Source: Prevotella sp. (GTDB lineage Bacteria > Bacteroidota > Bacteroidia > Bacteroidales > Bacteroidaceae). Taken from it: a stretch of 15,146 nucleotides of DNA. Location: assembly GCA_016291915.1 (NCBI GenBank), contig JAEEZP010000288.1, positions 1 through 15,146 of the forward strand, given 5' to 3'. Under the pieces are notes generated by a model. The model made no database searches. It was not told the DNA's origin and saw nothing but the letters and a program-made list of their open reading frames with translations. Each line of letters starts with the position of its first letter. The stretch's first letter is position 1. Below are positions 6,597 through 13,773 of this stretch, in pieces. A program made the translations under genes and the position numbers.

Positions 6597-8117
6597 CTAG
6601 AATGGGATGCCTGTATCAATAGGGAATCCAGGATTCTGATCTGCCTCTGTAAGTTGATTGTTATATTTAAACTCATCTCCCGGTATGCAGAATACATTGT
6701 ATTGTTTCTCTTGATAGAAAGAATTAAATCTCAATGTAATGCTTTCAGGGAATCGAAGCATTATGTCATGCTCCAAGCCACATTCGAACGACAAGTTTTT
6801 CATATCCTCATTGAAGATCTGCTCAAGCATAGCCTCCTGCGTCGTGGCATCGTCAATAGCAGAGAAATCTGTTATCCCAGCCTTAGCCATGACCGTTTTC
6901 AACAGTGATGCAGCCTCACTGATATTTCCCAAGCGTGCGAGTGCCTCCGCCCTGATAAGATAAGCTTCTGAAAGGCGTATTTGATATTGTGTCTCCTCCA
7001 AATCATTTGTTGCCATGATAGCAGGATCCAAATGCTTACATATAGCATATTTGGTTATAGACACCATCGTCATGGAACCATCAGGGAGGACGACAAACTC
7101 CATCGACACTGACGGTGCATACATCTCATCAATGCGCGGATCATTATTATAAAGCGCCAACAGATTATCAGAAGGGAAGTATTGGGGCTCACCAAGGTCG
7201 AAATAAGTAATAGTCACATCCGATTGGTTCTCTTTGGGTTGGATGCCAAAGATAACCTCTGAGCTTGCCAATCCTTTCACATGGAAGATATCCGCATAGT
7301 GTTCCTCCAAGGTATAAGGGCTATTGTTAATCACATCAGCACACAGCGATGCCGCATCCTGATAGTCGCTACCCAGTCCTCTCATCATCAGCACTCGAGC
7401 CTTCAATATCTTAGCCGCCCAACTGTTCAAATAGAATGGCTCATTCTGTGCCGGAGCATTAGCAATGGCAAAATCGACATCGTTGAGAATTTGCTCATAG
7501 CTCTCCTTTACCGTACTACGCTTGGTGGGGATATTCGTGGTAGTACTCTGCTGGGTACGGAGGATGAGTCCGTACGGACTGTTAATATCCCATGAGTATG
7601 CAAAATACTTCATCAGGTTATAGTAGGCCAAAGCCCGCATGCCATAAGCCTCACCTAAGATTTCACTCTTCTTGTTTCCAGAAAAATAACTGTCAGGAGC
7701 CTCACCCACCTGTCCAATGACGATATTGGCAGCATTCACTGTATTATAGAAGGAGTTCCATGGTCTTGAACATCTTTGCGTGAGACGAGTTACATCATGG
7801 GTTTCTAACTGTGGCATAGGGAACCAGTAGGTTGCTGTCCCTGCGAAATTGGCTGGCCATATCTCATATAAACTAGAGCAAAGCGTGGACTTTACATCAT
7901 ATTGATCGGTACCGCACATGGCATATTGGTAATACACACCGTTCAAAGCAATGATGGCAGATTGCTGATCAACAATCAAATTTCCATCCACCTTTGAATG
8001 CCGGGGTAATTCATTCATCTCATCGCTGCATGCGTATGCTACCATCAGAAAAGGAATAAAGAGCAAATAGGAAAATCCTATTCTCATCACCTTTTTTATC
8101 TTGTTACTTATACTCAT
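6597..8117 (-). CDS. SusD/RagB-family surface glycan-binding lipoprotein
   Basis: 506 residues, normal for the family. A lipoprotein signal ends at Cys30 (...FLMVAYAC), followed by the acidic SDEMNE, which resembles the export signal that sends Bacteroidetes lipoproteins to the cell surface. The N-terminal part has the typical NGVYYQY and NTVNAANIVI segments, then EAYGMRALAYYNLMKYFA (about residues 155-172) and the helical TPR-like core. The C-terminal part contains the family-typical RLSEAYLIRAEALARLG. SusD proteins cap the SusC barrel and bind the oligosaccharide. An alternative start at Met11 (8087) would give a more usual signal-peptide length; I keep 8117 because it sits 35 bp after the susC-like stop. 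The ligand cannot be read; the neighbouring GH92 suggests a mannose-containing glycan. Confidence 0.93.
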   Translation of the reverse strand: MSISNKIKKVMRIGFSYLLFIPFLMVAYACSDEMNELPRHSKVDGNLIVDQQSAIIALNGVYYQYAMCGTDQYDVKSTLCSSLYEIWPANFAGTATYWFPMPQLETHDVTRLTQRCSRPWNSFYNTVNAANIVIGQVGEAPDSYFSGNKKSEILGEAYGMRALAYYNLMKYFAYSWDINSPYGLILRTQQSTTTNIPTKRSTVKESYEQILNDVDFAIANAPAQNEPFYLNSWAAKILKARVLMMRGLGSDYQDAASLCADVINNSPYTLEEHYADIFHVKGLASSEVIFGIQPKENQSDVTITYFDLGEPQYFPSDNLLALYNNDPRIDEMYAPSVSMEFVVLPDGSMTMVSITKYAICKHLDPAIMATNDLEETQYQIRLSEAYLIRAEALARLGNISEAASLLKTVMAKAGITDFSAIDDATTQEAMLEQIFNEDMKNLSFECGLEHDIMLRFPESITLRFNSFYQEKQYNVFCIPGDEFKYNNQLTEADQNPGFPIDTGIPF

Positions 8118-8152
8118 AAAACTTCAATTGATTATTGTTAACTATTGATTAT

Positions 8153-11100
8153 TTAGAATCCCAGACGAACACCGAAGGAGAAACTCTTTACTGTGGGATA
8201 AGATGAGACATCACGACCACCGCCACTGAGAGAGTATGGATTATCGCACACGGCAGGATCAGGACCAGGATAACTGGTGATCGTAAACACATTGCTGGCA
8301 GTAGCATATACTTGCATACTGTTCATTTTCAGTCTGCTCAAAATGGTCTTTGGGAAATCATATGCCAACGAGAGTGTCTGTAATTTTAAGTAAGAGGCAT
8401 CATAGACATTCAAGCTTGACAGAGACATCGGACTGTTGAATGAGCTGAGCAATTTTCCCGTGAAATTACCTGCAGAACTTGCCTCGAGCACTCTTGTGCT
8501 GCGGTTGTTCAATGAGTTAAAGCTTTGATCAGTAACATCCTTCTGATACAACAAGTCATTACCGTAGGAGAACGTGAACGCAGCTATCAGCGACCAGTTT
8601 TTATAACTGATAGTATTGGTATAACCACCATAGAAATCAGGTGTGCAATTACCAATGACATCCTGATAATACCATCCATCCTCGTCTAACTCGTAAACAG
8701 GTGTGCCAAGATCCATGTCTGGGAAGAAATAAGGCCACATGGAGAATGCCTCACGATAAGCATCCATCTCCTCTTTGTTAGAGACAAGACCTTTCATCTT
8801 ATAACCACAGAGCAGACCGAGTGACTCCCCTTCACGAATAAGACTTGTACCATAGAAGAATGCATTACGGTCGGTGGCACTGGAGAACTGATTGTCGAGA
8901 ATCTTCTCTACCAACGACTCATTATGTGAGATGTTAAGGGCACCTGACCACCGGAAACTATTGGTGCGGATATAATCACCATAAATCTCCACTTCCAATC
9001 CCTTGTTGCTGATCTTGGCAATGTTGCTGATCACCGAACTGAAACCGCTCGATGGTGCAGGGGTAACAGCCAGCAACGCATCGTCAGTCACCTTTTGATA
9101 ATAAGCTATCGTACCGCCTAAACGACCTTTGAAGAAGGAGAAATCCAAACCAAGGTCTTTCTGCACGGTGCTCTCCCATTTGATATCGTCATTACCTAAC
9201 TGTGAAGAATAGAGAGCGTTGTGTCCTCCATAGGAATCTGGTGTGAACAGTGAGAGGAACATCCAGTTGCCAATGTTCTGCGTACCCGTCTTACCAATAC
9301 TTGCACGCAGTTTGATCTCATCTATCCAATGGATGTCACGCAAGAATTTTTCCTGAGAGACACGCCATGCAAAGGCTGCTGAGGGGAAATAACCTGTACG
9401 GTGATCCTTGGAGAACTTGGATGAAGTATCCGAACGGCCAGTGAGGGTAAAAAGATAGCGTTCCATCAAGGTATAGTTCAAGCGGCCGTAAAAAGACAGC
9501 AACGATGATTTGGCATTTGGGTTAGCTCCTGCCACCGAAGAGGCGAAGGCAGCAGAACTGAGATTGTTAAGATATTTATCATCAGGATATCCCCTACCCG
9601 TAGCCGAAAAATAGCTTTCCTTATCTTGTTCCCATGCATGACCTATCACTGCGTTCAGCGCATGTTTGTCGTTAAACACCTTATTGTAGGTGAATGTATT
9701 CTCCCAGAACGTTCCCAGCAATGTCGACTGTGCCTGAGAACCACTGCCGCCTCCATTGTCAGCTGCACCATTAGTAGAGGTTACCAACACATAACTGGGG
9801 ATATAGTTTAATTGGTTATAGTTGGAGTAGCTGAGTGATAAGGTAGACTTGAATTTCAGATCTTGAGTAATATCATACTCCCCGCTTAATGAGCCATTAA
9901 AACCGTAAGTCTTGGCTTCGTTTGTGGAAGTAGCCACAGCCAGTGGATTCTGATAGCCCAGTGTACCATAACTTGAGTGTACCAGAGCCATTACGTCAGA
10001 ATACTCTGCAAATGAACCATCCGCATTGTAAGCAGGGAGAATGGGTGGTGCATATAATGCTTGGTTGTATATTCCGCTGTTAATATTATTCTTTGTGTAA
10101 CTGAGATTCATCTTGACATACGTGCGGAAGCGCTTGGTAATATCGTTGTCCATGCTCAAATTGGCCGTAAGGCGATTGAAGTCTGTGCCTATCAAGGTAC
10201 CTTCCTGTTTGTTGTATGAAAAAGAGGTATAGTAGCGTGAAGCATTTCCTCCACCGGAAACAGAGAAATCTACATTGTGAGAGACAGCTGTCTTTAATAC
10301 CAGATCCAACCAGTCAGTATTCGCATTTCCATATTGCTTGACGTATCCCTTCACGCTATTAAGCAACGTATTATTATCATTCATATACGTCTCTGCATCC
10401 ATCTGATAAAGAAAACCCTCATCTAGATTTTTCTGAATATTCGTATTACTGGTATTGATAGAACTCTCCAATGCCTGCATATACTGGTCTCCATTGAGGA
10501 GCTTTTCTTTGACAGGATTACTGATACCCAGGGTATAGCTGAAATTAAACGTTGGTTTCTGGTCGCGCAATCCTCGTTTGGTGGTGATGATCACCACGCC
10601 ATTGGCAGCCTTCGAGCCGTAAATGGCAGTTGCCGAGGCATCCTTCATAATGGTTATCGTCTCTATGTCATTGATGTTCAGACCGGCTAGACTGTTCAAA
10701 CCACGCATAAAGTTACCGGAAACGGCACCCATATCCTTCTCACCATTAGTATCCCATTCCAACGGATTATTGACATCAACAGTAGAAATATAGTTATTTT
10801 TTATCTCCATGGGGATACCATCAATAATATATAGTGGATCCACACCACCTTGCAGAGAGGCTCCGCCACGGATACGGATACGTACTGCGCCACCGGGAGA
10901 ACCGTCAGCTTTCGTCACCATCACACCAGCGGCTTTGCCACTCAAAGCATCATCAATGGTTACGGCTGGAGCATTCACCAGTTCATTAGGGTTAACAGTG
11001 GTAACAGAACCTGTAAGATCCTTACGTTTCATTGATCCATATCCGATTACTACCACATCATCAAGTTGCGTTCCTGATTGCATGGTAATCTTACGGGTAA

Positions 11101-11632
11101 TATCTTCAGTACCTGCCGGAATCGTCTCAAAAACATTCTCCATACCAACGTATGAGATTTTCAATACGGTCTTCTCTACAGGAATGGTAAGTGAATAATG
11201 ACCGGTAGCATCTGTCACTGTACCCACGCGCCCTTCTCCGATGCTGACAGGAGCACCAACCAATGGCTCTCCTGTATTATCGACGACCTGACCTTTTACG
11301 ATACGTTCCTTACGCTTGTCCACAGAGACGATGTTCCCTCTTATAATATAGTTGCAATCGATTTGAGAGAGAACTTCTTCAATCACCTGCTTAGCCGGTT
11401 TCTTAACAGCTTTGACCGTCACTTTGGGCCAACTCTTGGCCAAGTCGGCATTATACATAAAGCTCAAACCTGTCTGTTTCTTTACTTCATCAAAGAATTC
11501 TTTTACAGTTACAGACTTCAGGTTCATTGTCACAGGTTTGTTGGCCACATTCTGTGCATGGATTCTGCCCAAAGGAGCAACTATCCATAGTGCCAGCACC
11601 AATAAAGTTACAATTTTTGAGATTCTTTTCAT
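8153..11632 (-). CDS. SusC/RagA-type TonB-dependent outer-membrane transporter with STN signalling domain
   Basis: 1159 residues. Signal peptide 1-27 (ends IHAQ); STN domain (about 37-104, starting NLKSVTVKEFFDEV), which contacts FecR in the periplasm; carboxypeptidase-regulatory-like beta-sandwich (about 112-184, VKGQVVDNTGEPLVGAPVS); TonB box DDVVVIGYG (191-199); plug (about 203-355, with IRIRGGASL and PLYIIDGIPM, and later ATAIYGSKAANGVVIITTK); then the beta-barrel up to the terminal SFGVRLGF, whose final aromatic is typical of outer-membrane barrels. It imports oligosaccharide with energy from TonB/ExbBD. The STN domain marks it as the signal-transducing class, in agreement with the sigma and FecR genes directly upstream. 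It is 34 bp from fecR and 35 bp from the susD-like gene. Confidence 0.96.
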   Translation of the reverse strand: MKRISKIVTLLVLALWIVAPLGRIHAQNVANKPVTMNLKSVTVKEFFDEVKKQTGLSFMYNADLAKSWPKVTVKAVKKPAKQVIEEVLSQIDCNYIIRGNIVSVDKRKERIVKGQVVDNTGEPLVGAPVSIGEGRVGTVTDATGHYSLTIPVEKTVLKISYVGMENVFETIPAGTEDITRKITMQSGTQLDDVVVIGYGSMKRKDLTGSVTTVNPNELVNAPAVTIDDALSGKAAGVMVTKADGSPGGAVRIRIRGGASLQGGVDPLYIIDGIPMEIKNNYISTVDVNNPLEWDTNGEKDMGAVSGNFMRGLNSLAGLNINDIETITIMKDASATAIYGSKAANGVVIITTKRGLRDQKPTFNFSYTLGISNPVKEKLLNGDQYMQALESSINTSNTNIQKNLDEGFLYQMDAETYMNDNNTLLNSVKGYVKQYGNANTDWLDLVLKTAVSHNVDFSVSGGGNASRYYTSFSYNKQEGTLIGTDFNRLTANLSMDNDITKRFRTYVKMNLSYTKNNINSGIYNQALYAPPILPAYNADGSFAEYSDVMALVHSSYGTLGYQNPLAVATSTNEAKTYGFNGSLSGEYDITQDLKFKSTLSLSYSNYNQLNYIPSYVLVTSTNGAADNGGGSGSQAQSTLLGTFWENTFTYNKVFNDKHALNAVIGHAWEQDKESYFSATGRGYPDDKYLNNLSSAAFASSVAGANPNAKSSLLSFYGRLNYTLMERYLFTLTGRSDTSSKFSKDHRTGYFPSAAFAWRVSQEKFLRDIHWIDEIKLRASIGKTGTQNIGNWMFLSLFTPDSYGGHNALYSSQLGNDDIKWESTVQKDLGLDFSFFKGRLGGTIAYYQKVTDDALLAVTPAPSSGFSSVISNIAKISNKGLEVEIYGDYIRTNSFRWSGALNISHNESLVEKILDNQFSSATDRNAFFYGTSLIREGESLGLLCGYKMKGLVSNKEEMDAYREAFSMWPYFFPDMDLGTPVYELDEDGWYYQDVIGNCTPDFYGGYTNTISYKNWSLIAAFTFSYGNDLLYQKDVTDQSFNSLNNRSTRVLEASSAGNFTGKLLSSFNSPMSLSSLNVYDASYLKLQTLSLAYDFPKTILSRLKMNSMQVYATASNVFTITSYPGPDPAVCDNPYSLSGGGRDVSSYPTVKSFSFGVRLGF

Positions 11633-11666
11633 AAGCTCTTGGTTTTATTGTGATAAATAGAATAGG

Positions 11667-12830
11667 CTATTTTTTGTCGATGATGATTAGTTTGTCTTTC
11701 AAGGTAATATCAAGCTGCGTCACCTGTTCTATGATCTCAATGAAAGGTTCTATGGATTGATACTTATCCAGATTACCGGTAAACATCGTCTGTGCAGCTT
11801 TTTCATCATTGAACACCACCTGATAGTCATACCATCTGGAAATGACAGCCATCAGTTTGCTAAGCGGGACATTATCAAAAACAAAAGAACCCGTATTCCA
11901 TGCTACATATAGTTCTATATCCACATCCTCAACCGTACATTGGTTATTGATAATCCTACATAACTGTCCAGGAACTAACTTCTGTTGTTTACCGCCCGGA
12001 GGCGTAAAGCCCAGACTGCCATTCACCAGCACAACGATACTACCCTCACCTGTTGAAGAGGAAGAATCCGTCTTGACATAGAATTCCGTGCCATACACCT
12101 TGACATCTCCCTGCGGGGTGTGTACCACGAACTTACGACTCTTATCCTTAGCTACCATGAAATAGGCTTCGCCATCGAGGATCACGTCACGGCGGTCACC
12201 GAATTTCTCGGGGTATATCAGCCTACTGTTATAGTTAAGGTGTACCAGTGTGCCGTCATCCAGCGTCACCCAGTATTCCTTGTCGTGACGCGTGGTGATA
12301 CGCTTAGCCTCCTCCAACTGTTCCACAAAACCTTCATCCACATGGTATAAGTCGCACTCCTCCTTGCTGATAACCTGCTGACGCGAGGTGACAGACGAAA
12401 CGATATCCGCGCCCGCTCTCCCACTCTCACGACTCTGCTCCATCGCCAGCTGCACCTCTTCTGTGATCACCGGTGGGGTGACACGGGTATATTCCCGGTG
12501 ATACCAGAAAGCACCACCCACAAGAAGGATCAGGATGACGGCAGCAATGCGATAGAAACGGGGAGAAAATACTCTTGCTTCACTTGTTTTCACAGTATCT
12601 GTCTCACCTTCGTTTACATATTGTTCTATAAACTTTTGTAAGGCAGCATCTGTGTCAACAGAAGCATATTCCTTGTATCTCTTGGTAAGATCATCTGCCT
12701 CAGTCATCTGTTCCAGATGCTTGGCAGTATTCTTATCATTAGCTAATGTTTCGGATAATAACTGATATTCATCATCTGAAATATCGCCTGATAAGTATTT
12801 CCTTATTAGTGTATTAATATTATTTGTCAT
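11667..12830 (-). CDS. FecR-family anti-sigma factor, single-pass inner-membrane protein
   Basis: 387 residues. A cytoplasmic N-terminal sigma-binding region (about 1-90) is followed by one membrane span (about 94-109, AAVILILLVGGAFWY). The periplasmic part has a FecR domain (about 180-290; YWVTLDDGTLVHLNYNSRL, GEAYFMVAKD and FVVHTPQGDVKVYGTEF are typical) and a C-terminal DUF4974 domain (about 315-385), which has an STN-like fold and is expected to contact the STN domain of the transporter. It holds the sigma factor inactive until the loaded transporter signals. It starts 57 bp after the sigma gene and ends 34 bp before the susC-like gene. The linker at 111-178, rich in charged residues, is the likely site of regulated proteolysis in this class, by analogy only. 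Confidence 0.94.
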   Translation of the reverse strand: MTNNINTLIRKYLSGDISDDEYQLLSETLANDKNTAKHLEQMTEADDLTKRYKEYASVDTDAALQKFIEQYVNEGETDTVKTSEARVFSPRFYRIAAVILILLVGGAFWYHREYTRVTPPVITEEVQLAMEQSRESGRAGADIVSSVTSRQQVISKEECDLYHVDEGFVEQLEEAKRITTRHDKEYWVTLDDGTLVHLNYNSRLIYPEKFGDRRDVILDGEAYFMVAKDKSRKFVVHTPQGDVKVYGTEFYVKTDSSSSTGEGSIVVLVNGSLGFTPPGGKQQKLVPGQLCRIINNQCTVEDVDIELYVAWNTGSFVFDNVPLSKLMAVISRWYDYQVVFNDEKAAQTMFTGNLDKYQSIEPFIEIIEQVTQLDITLKDKLIIIDKK

Positions 12831-12887
12831 AAAGTTTTTTCTCTATGACACAAAAAAAGTAAAAACGGTTACAAGAAAAAGAAGAAA

Positions 12888-13454
12888 TCAGTAAACTTCT
12901 AAAAGTACAAATAGCAATGCTAATGTCTCATTGTCTAAATTCTTTTTAAGAAAAGCCATTGCCCTTTTCTTGTTGGTTCGTACAGTCTCGCTTGCCATAT
13001 CAAGTGCCTGAGCAATCTCCCTGTTCTTTTTCCCTTCCATAACCATGAGAAACACCTCACGCTGTCTGGGTGGCATCTGGTCGATCATTAAGAATAACTG
13101 ACGATACACCTCTTCCGAGAAAACTTGCTCTTCATGATTCTCTGTAAGTTTATACTCCTCATATTCACTTATAGTATGTGGAGCCACTCTTTTAATTTTT
13201 TGTTGGCGAATCAGATTTAAACAATTGTTACGTACTGAATTATACAGATACGCCTTTAGTGCAGCATTATTAGGAAGAATAATTTTCTTTTCCCAAAGTG
13301 CAGCCATCGTATCCTGTACAGCATCCTCAGCAGATTCCTTTTCCTGGAGAATCCGCATAGCATAACTTACCAATGCCCCATAGAAATGCTCATAGAGCAT
13401 TGTAGCTGCATCGGTATCCCATCGGGTAATAACATCTATAGACAGTTGCCGCAT
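12888..13454 (-). CDS. ECF-type RNA polymerase sigma factor (FecI-like) of the PUL
   Basis: 188 residues from the ATG at 13454. Region 2 spans about 21-87 (YEHFYGALVSYAMRIL, AEDAVQDTMAALWEKK, AYLYNSVRNNCLNLIR) and region 4 about 114-172 (QMPPRQREVFLMVMEGKKNREIAQAL then SETVRTNKKRAMAFLKK, a helix-turn-helix). It directs RNA polymerase to PUL promoters when FecR releases it. The frame also opens at a TTG at 13478, but that codon overlaps the -7 box of the predicted promoter, so transcripts from that promoter would start after it. The ATG is therefore preferred. The gene order sigma-fecR-susC-susD is the usual one for STN-type PULs. Confidence 0.94.
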   Translation of the reverse strand: MRQLSIDVITRWDTDAATMLYEHFYGALVSYAMRILQEKESAEDAVQDTMAALWEKKIILPNNAALKAYLYNSVRNNCLNLIRQQKIKRVAPHTISEYEEYKLTENHEEQVFSEEVYRQLFLMIDQMPPRQREVFLMVMEGKKNREIAQALDMASETVRTNKKRAMAFLKKNLDNETLALLFVLLEVY

Positions 13455-13475
13455 CCTCTCCGATAATAATTTCTG

Positions 13476-13507
13476 CAAAATTACATAAAGTCAAGCGGAG
13501 GACAAAA
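13476..13507 (-). promoter_or_regulatory. Promoter of the ECF sigma-factor gene
   Basis: Minus strand: TTTTG (13507-13503), 19-nt spacer (13502-13484), TAATTTTG (13483-13476). This is an exact match to the Bacteroidetes primary-sigma promoter layout. The -7 box ends 22 nt before the ATG at 13454. Confidence 0.75.
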
Positions 13508-13700
13508 TAAACTCGTTTATTTTTCATCCCGAGACGGAGTAATTTCGCTGTTTACTCAGCAAAATTACAAAAAATAATTACATATGCAATACTTTGTTCC
13601 TTAAACTATTATTTTTGTAATAAAATACCTCATAGAAGAAAAATTCATCTGTAAGTACACAGCGCTCTTAATCTCAAAGGATCCCCTACCCTTTTATGCA
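13479..13700. other. Intergenic region upstream of the sigma-factor gene
   Basis: 222 bp between the modular-protein terminator and the sigma gene. The part nearest the sigma gene (to about 13590) is the two-unit relative of the GH92 array: CCCGAGACGGAGTAATTTCG here corresponds to TCCGAGACAAAGTAACTTCG there. From about 13590 to 13700 it is AT-rich with no gene or clear signal. An ECF-dependent promoter may lie here, but I cannot identify one. Confidence 0.5.
13560..13589 (-). promoter_or_regulatory. Second, upstream promoter-like unit before the sigma-factor gene
   Basis: Minus strand: TTG (13589-13587), 19-nt spacer, TAATTTTG (13567-13560). It lies 84 bp upstream of the first unit, the same period as in the GH92 array. 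The -7 box is in one arm of the inverted repeat GTAATTTCGCTG/CAGCAAAATTAC (13539-13568, loop TTTACT; 11 of 12 positions pair). Confidence 0.5.
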
Positions 13701-13736
13701 AAGAAAAAGGTGGCTGCCTGACATACAGCAGCCACC
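13701..13736 (-). terminator. Intrinsic terminator of the modular secreted protein gene
   Basis: GGTGGCTGC (13709-13717) pairs with GCAGCCACC (13728-13736), a perfect 9-bp stem with a 10-nt loop. In minus-strand reading it is followed by TTTTTCTT (13708-13701). It begins 37 nt after the stop codon at 13774 and separates this gene from the PUL. Confidence 0.88.
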
Positions 13737-13773
13737 ACCAATGAATTCATCATTGAACGATCAGGAACGTGGT

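Noticed and set aside
6486..6908. 140-codon open frame on the plus strand across the susD/thioredoxin junction
   Set aside because: It covers the ends of two well-supported genes on the other strand, and its translation has no recognisable features.
11198..11590. 130-codon open frame on the plus strand inside the susC-like gene, with another at 10809-11198
   Set aside because: Shadows of the highly conserved STN and plug coding region; no family features.
12831..12887. Possible separate promoter for fecR
   Set aside because: A T-rich run gives near matches, but there is no TAnnTTTG with a proper -33 box; the short gap fits read-through from the sigma gene.
13610..13617. TATTTTTG, a plus-strand match to the -7 consensus
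   Set aside because: No -33 box 19 nt upstream, and nothing on the plus strand downstream except antisense of the modular protein gene.
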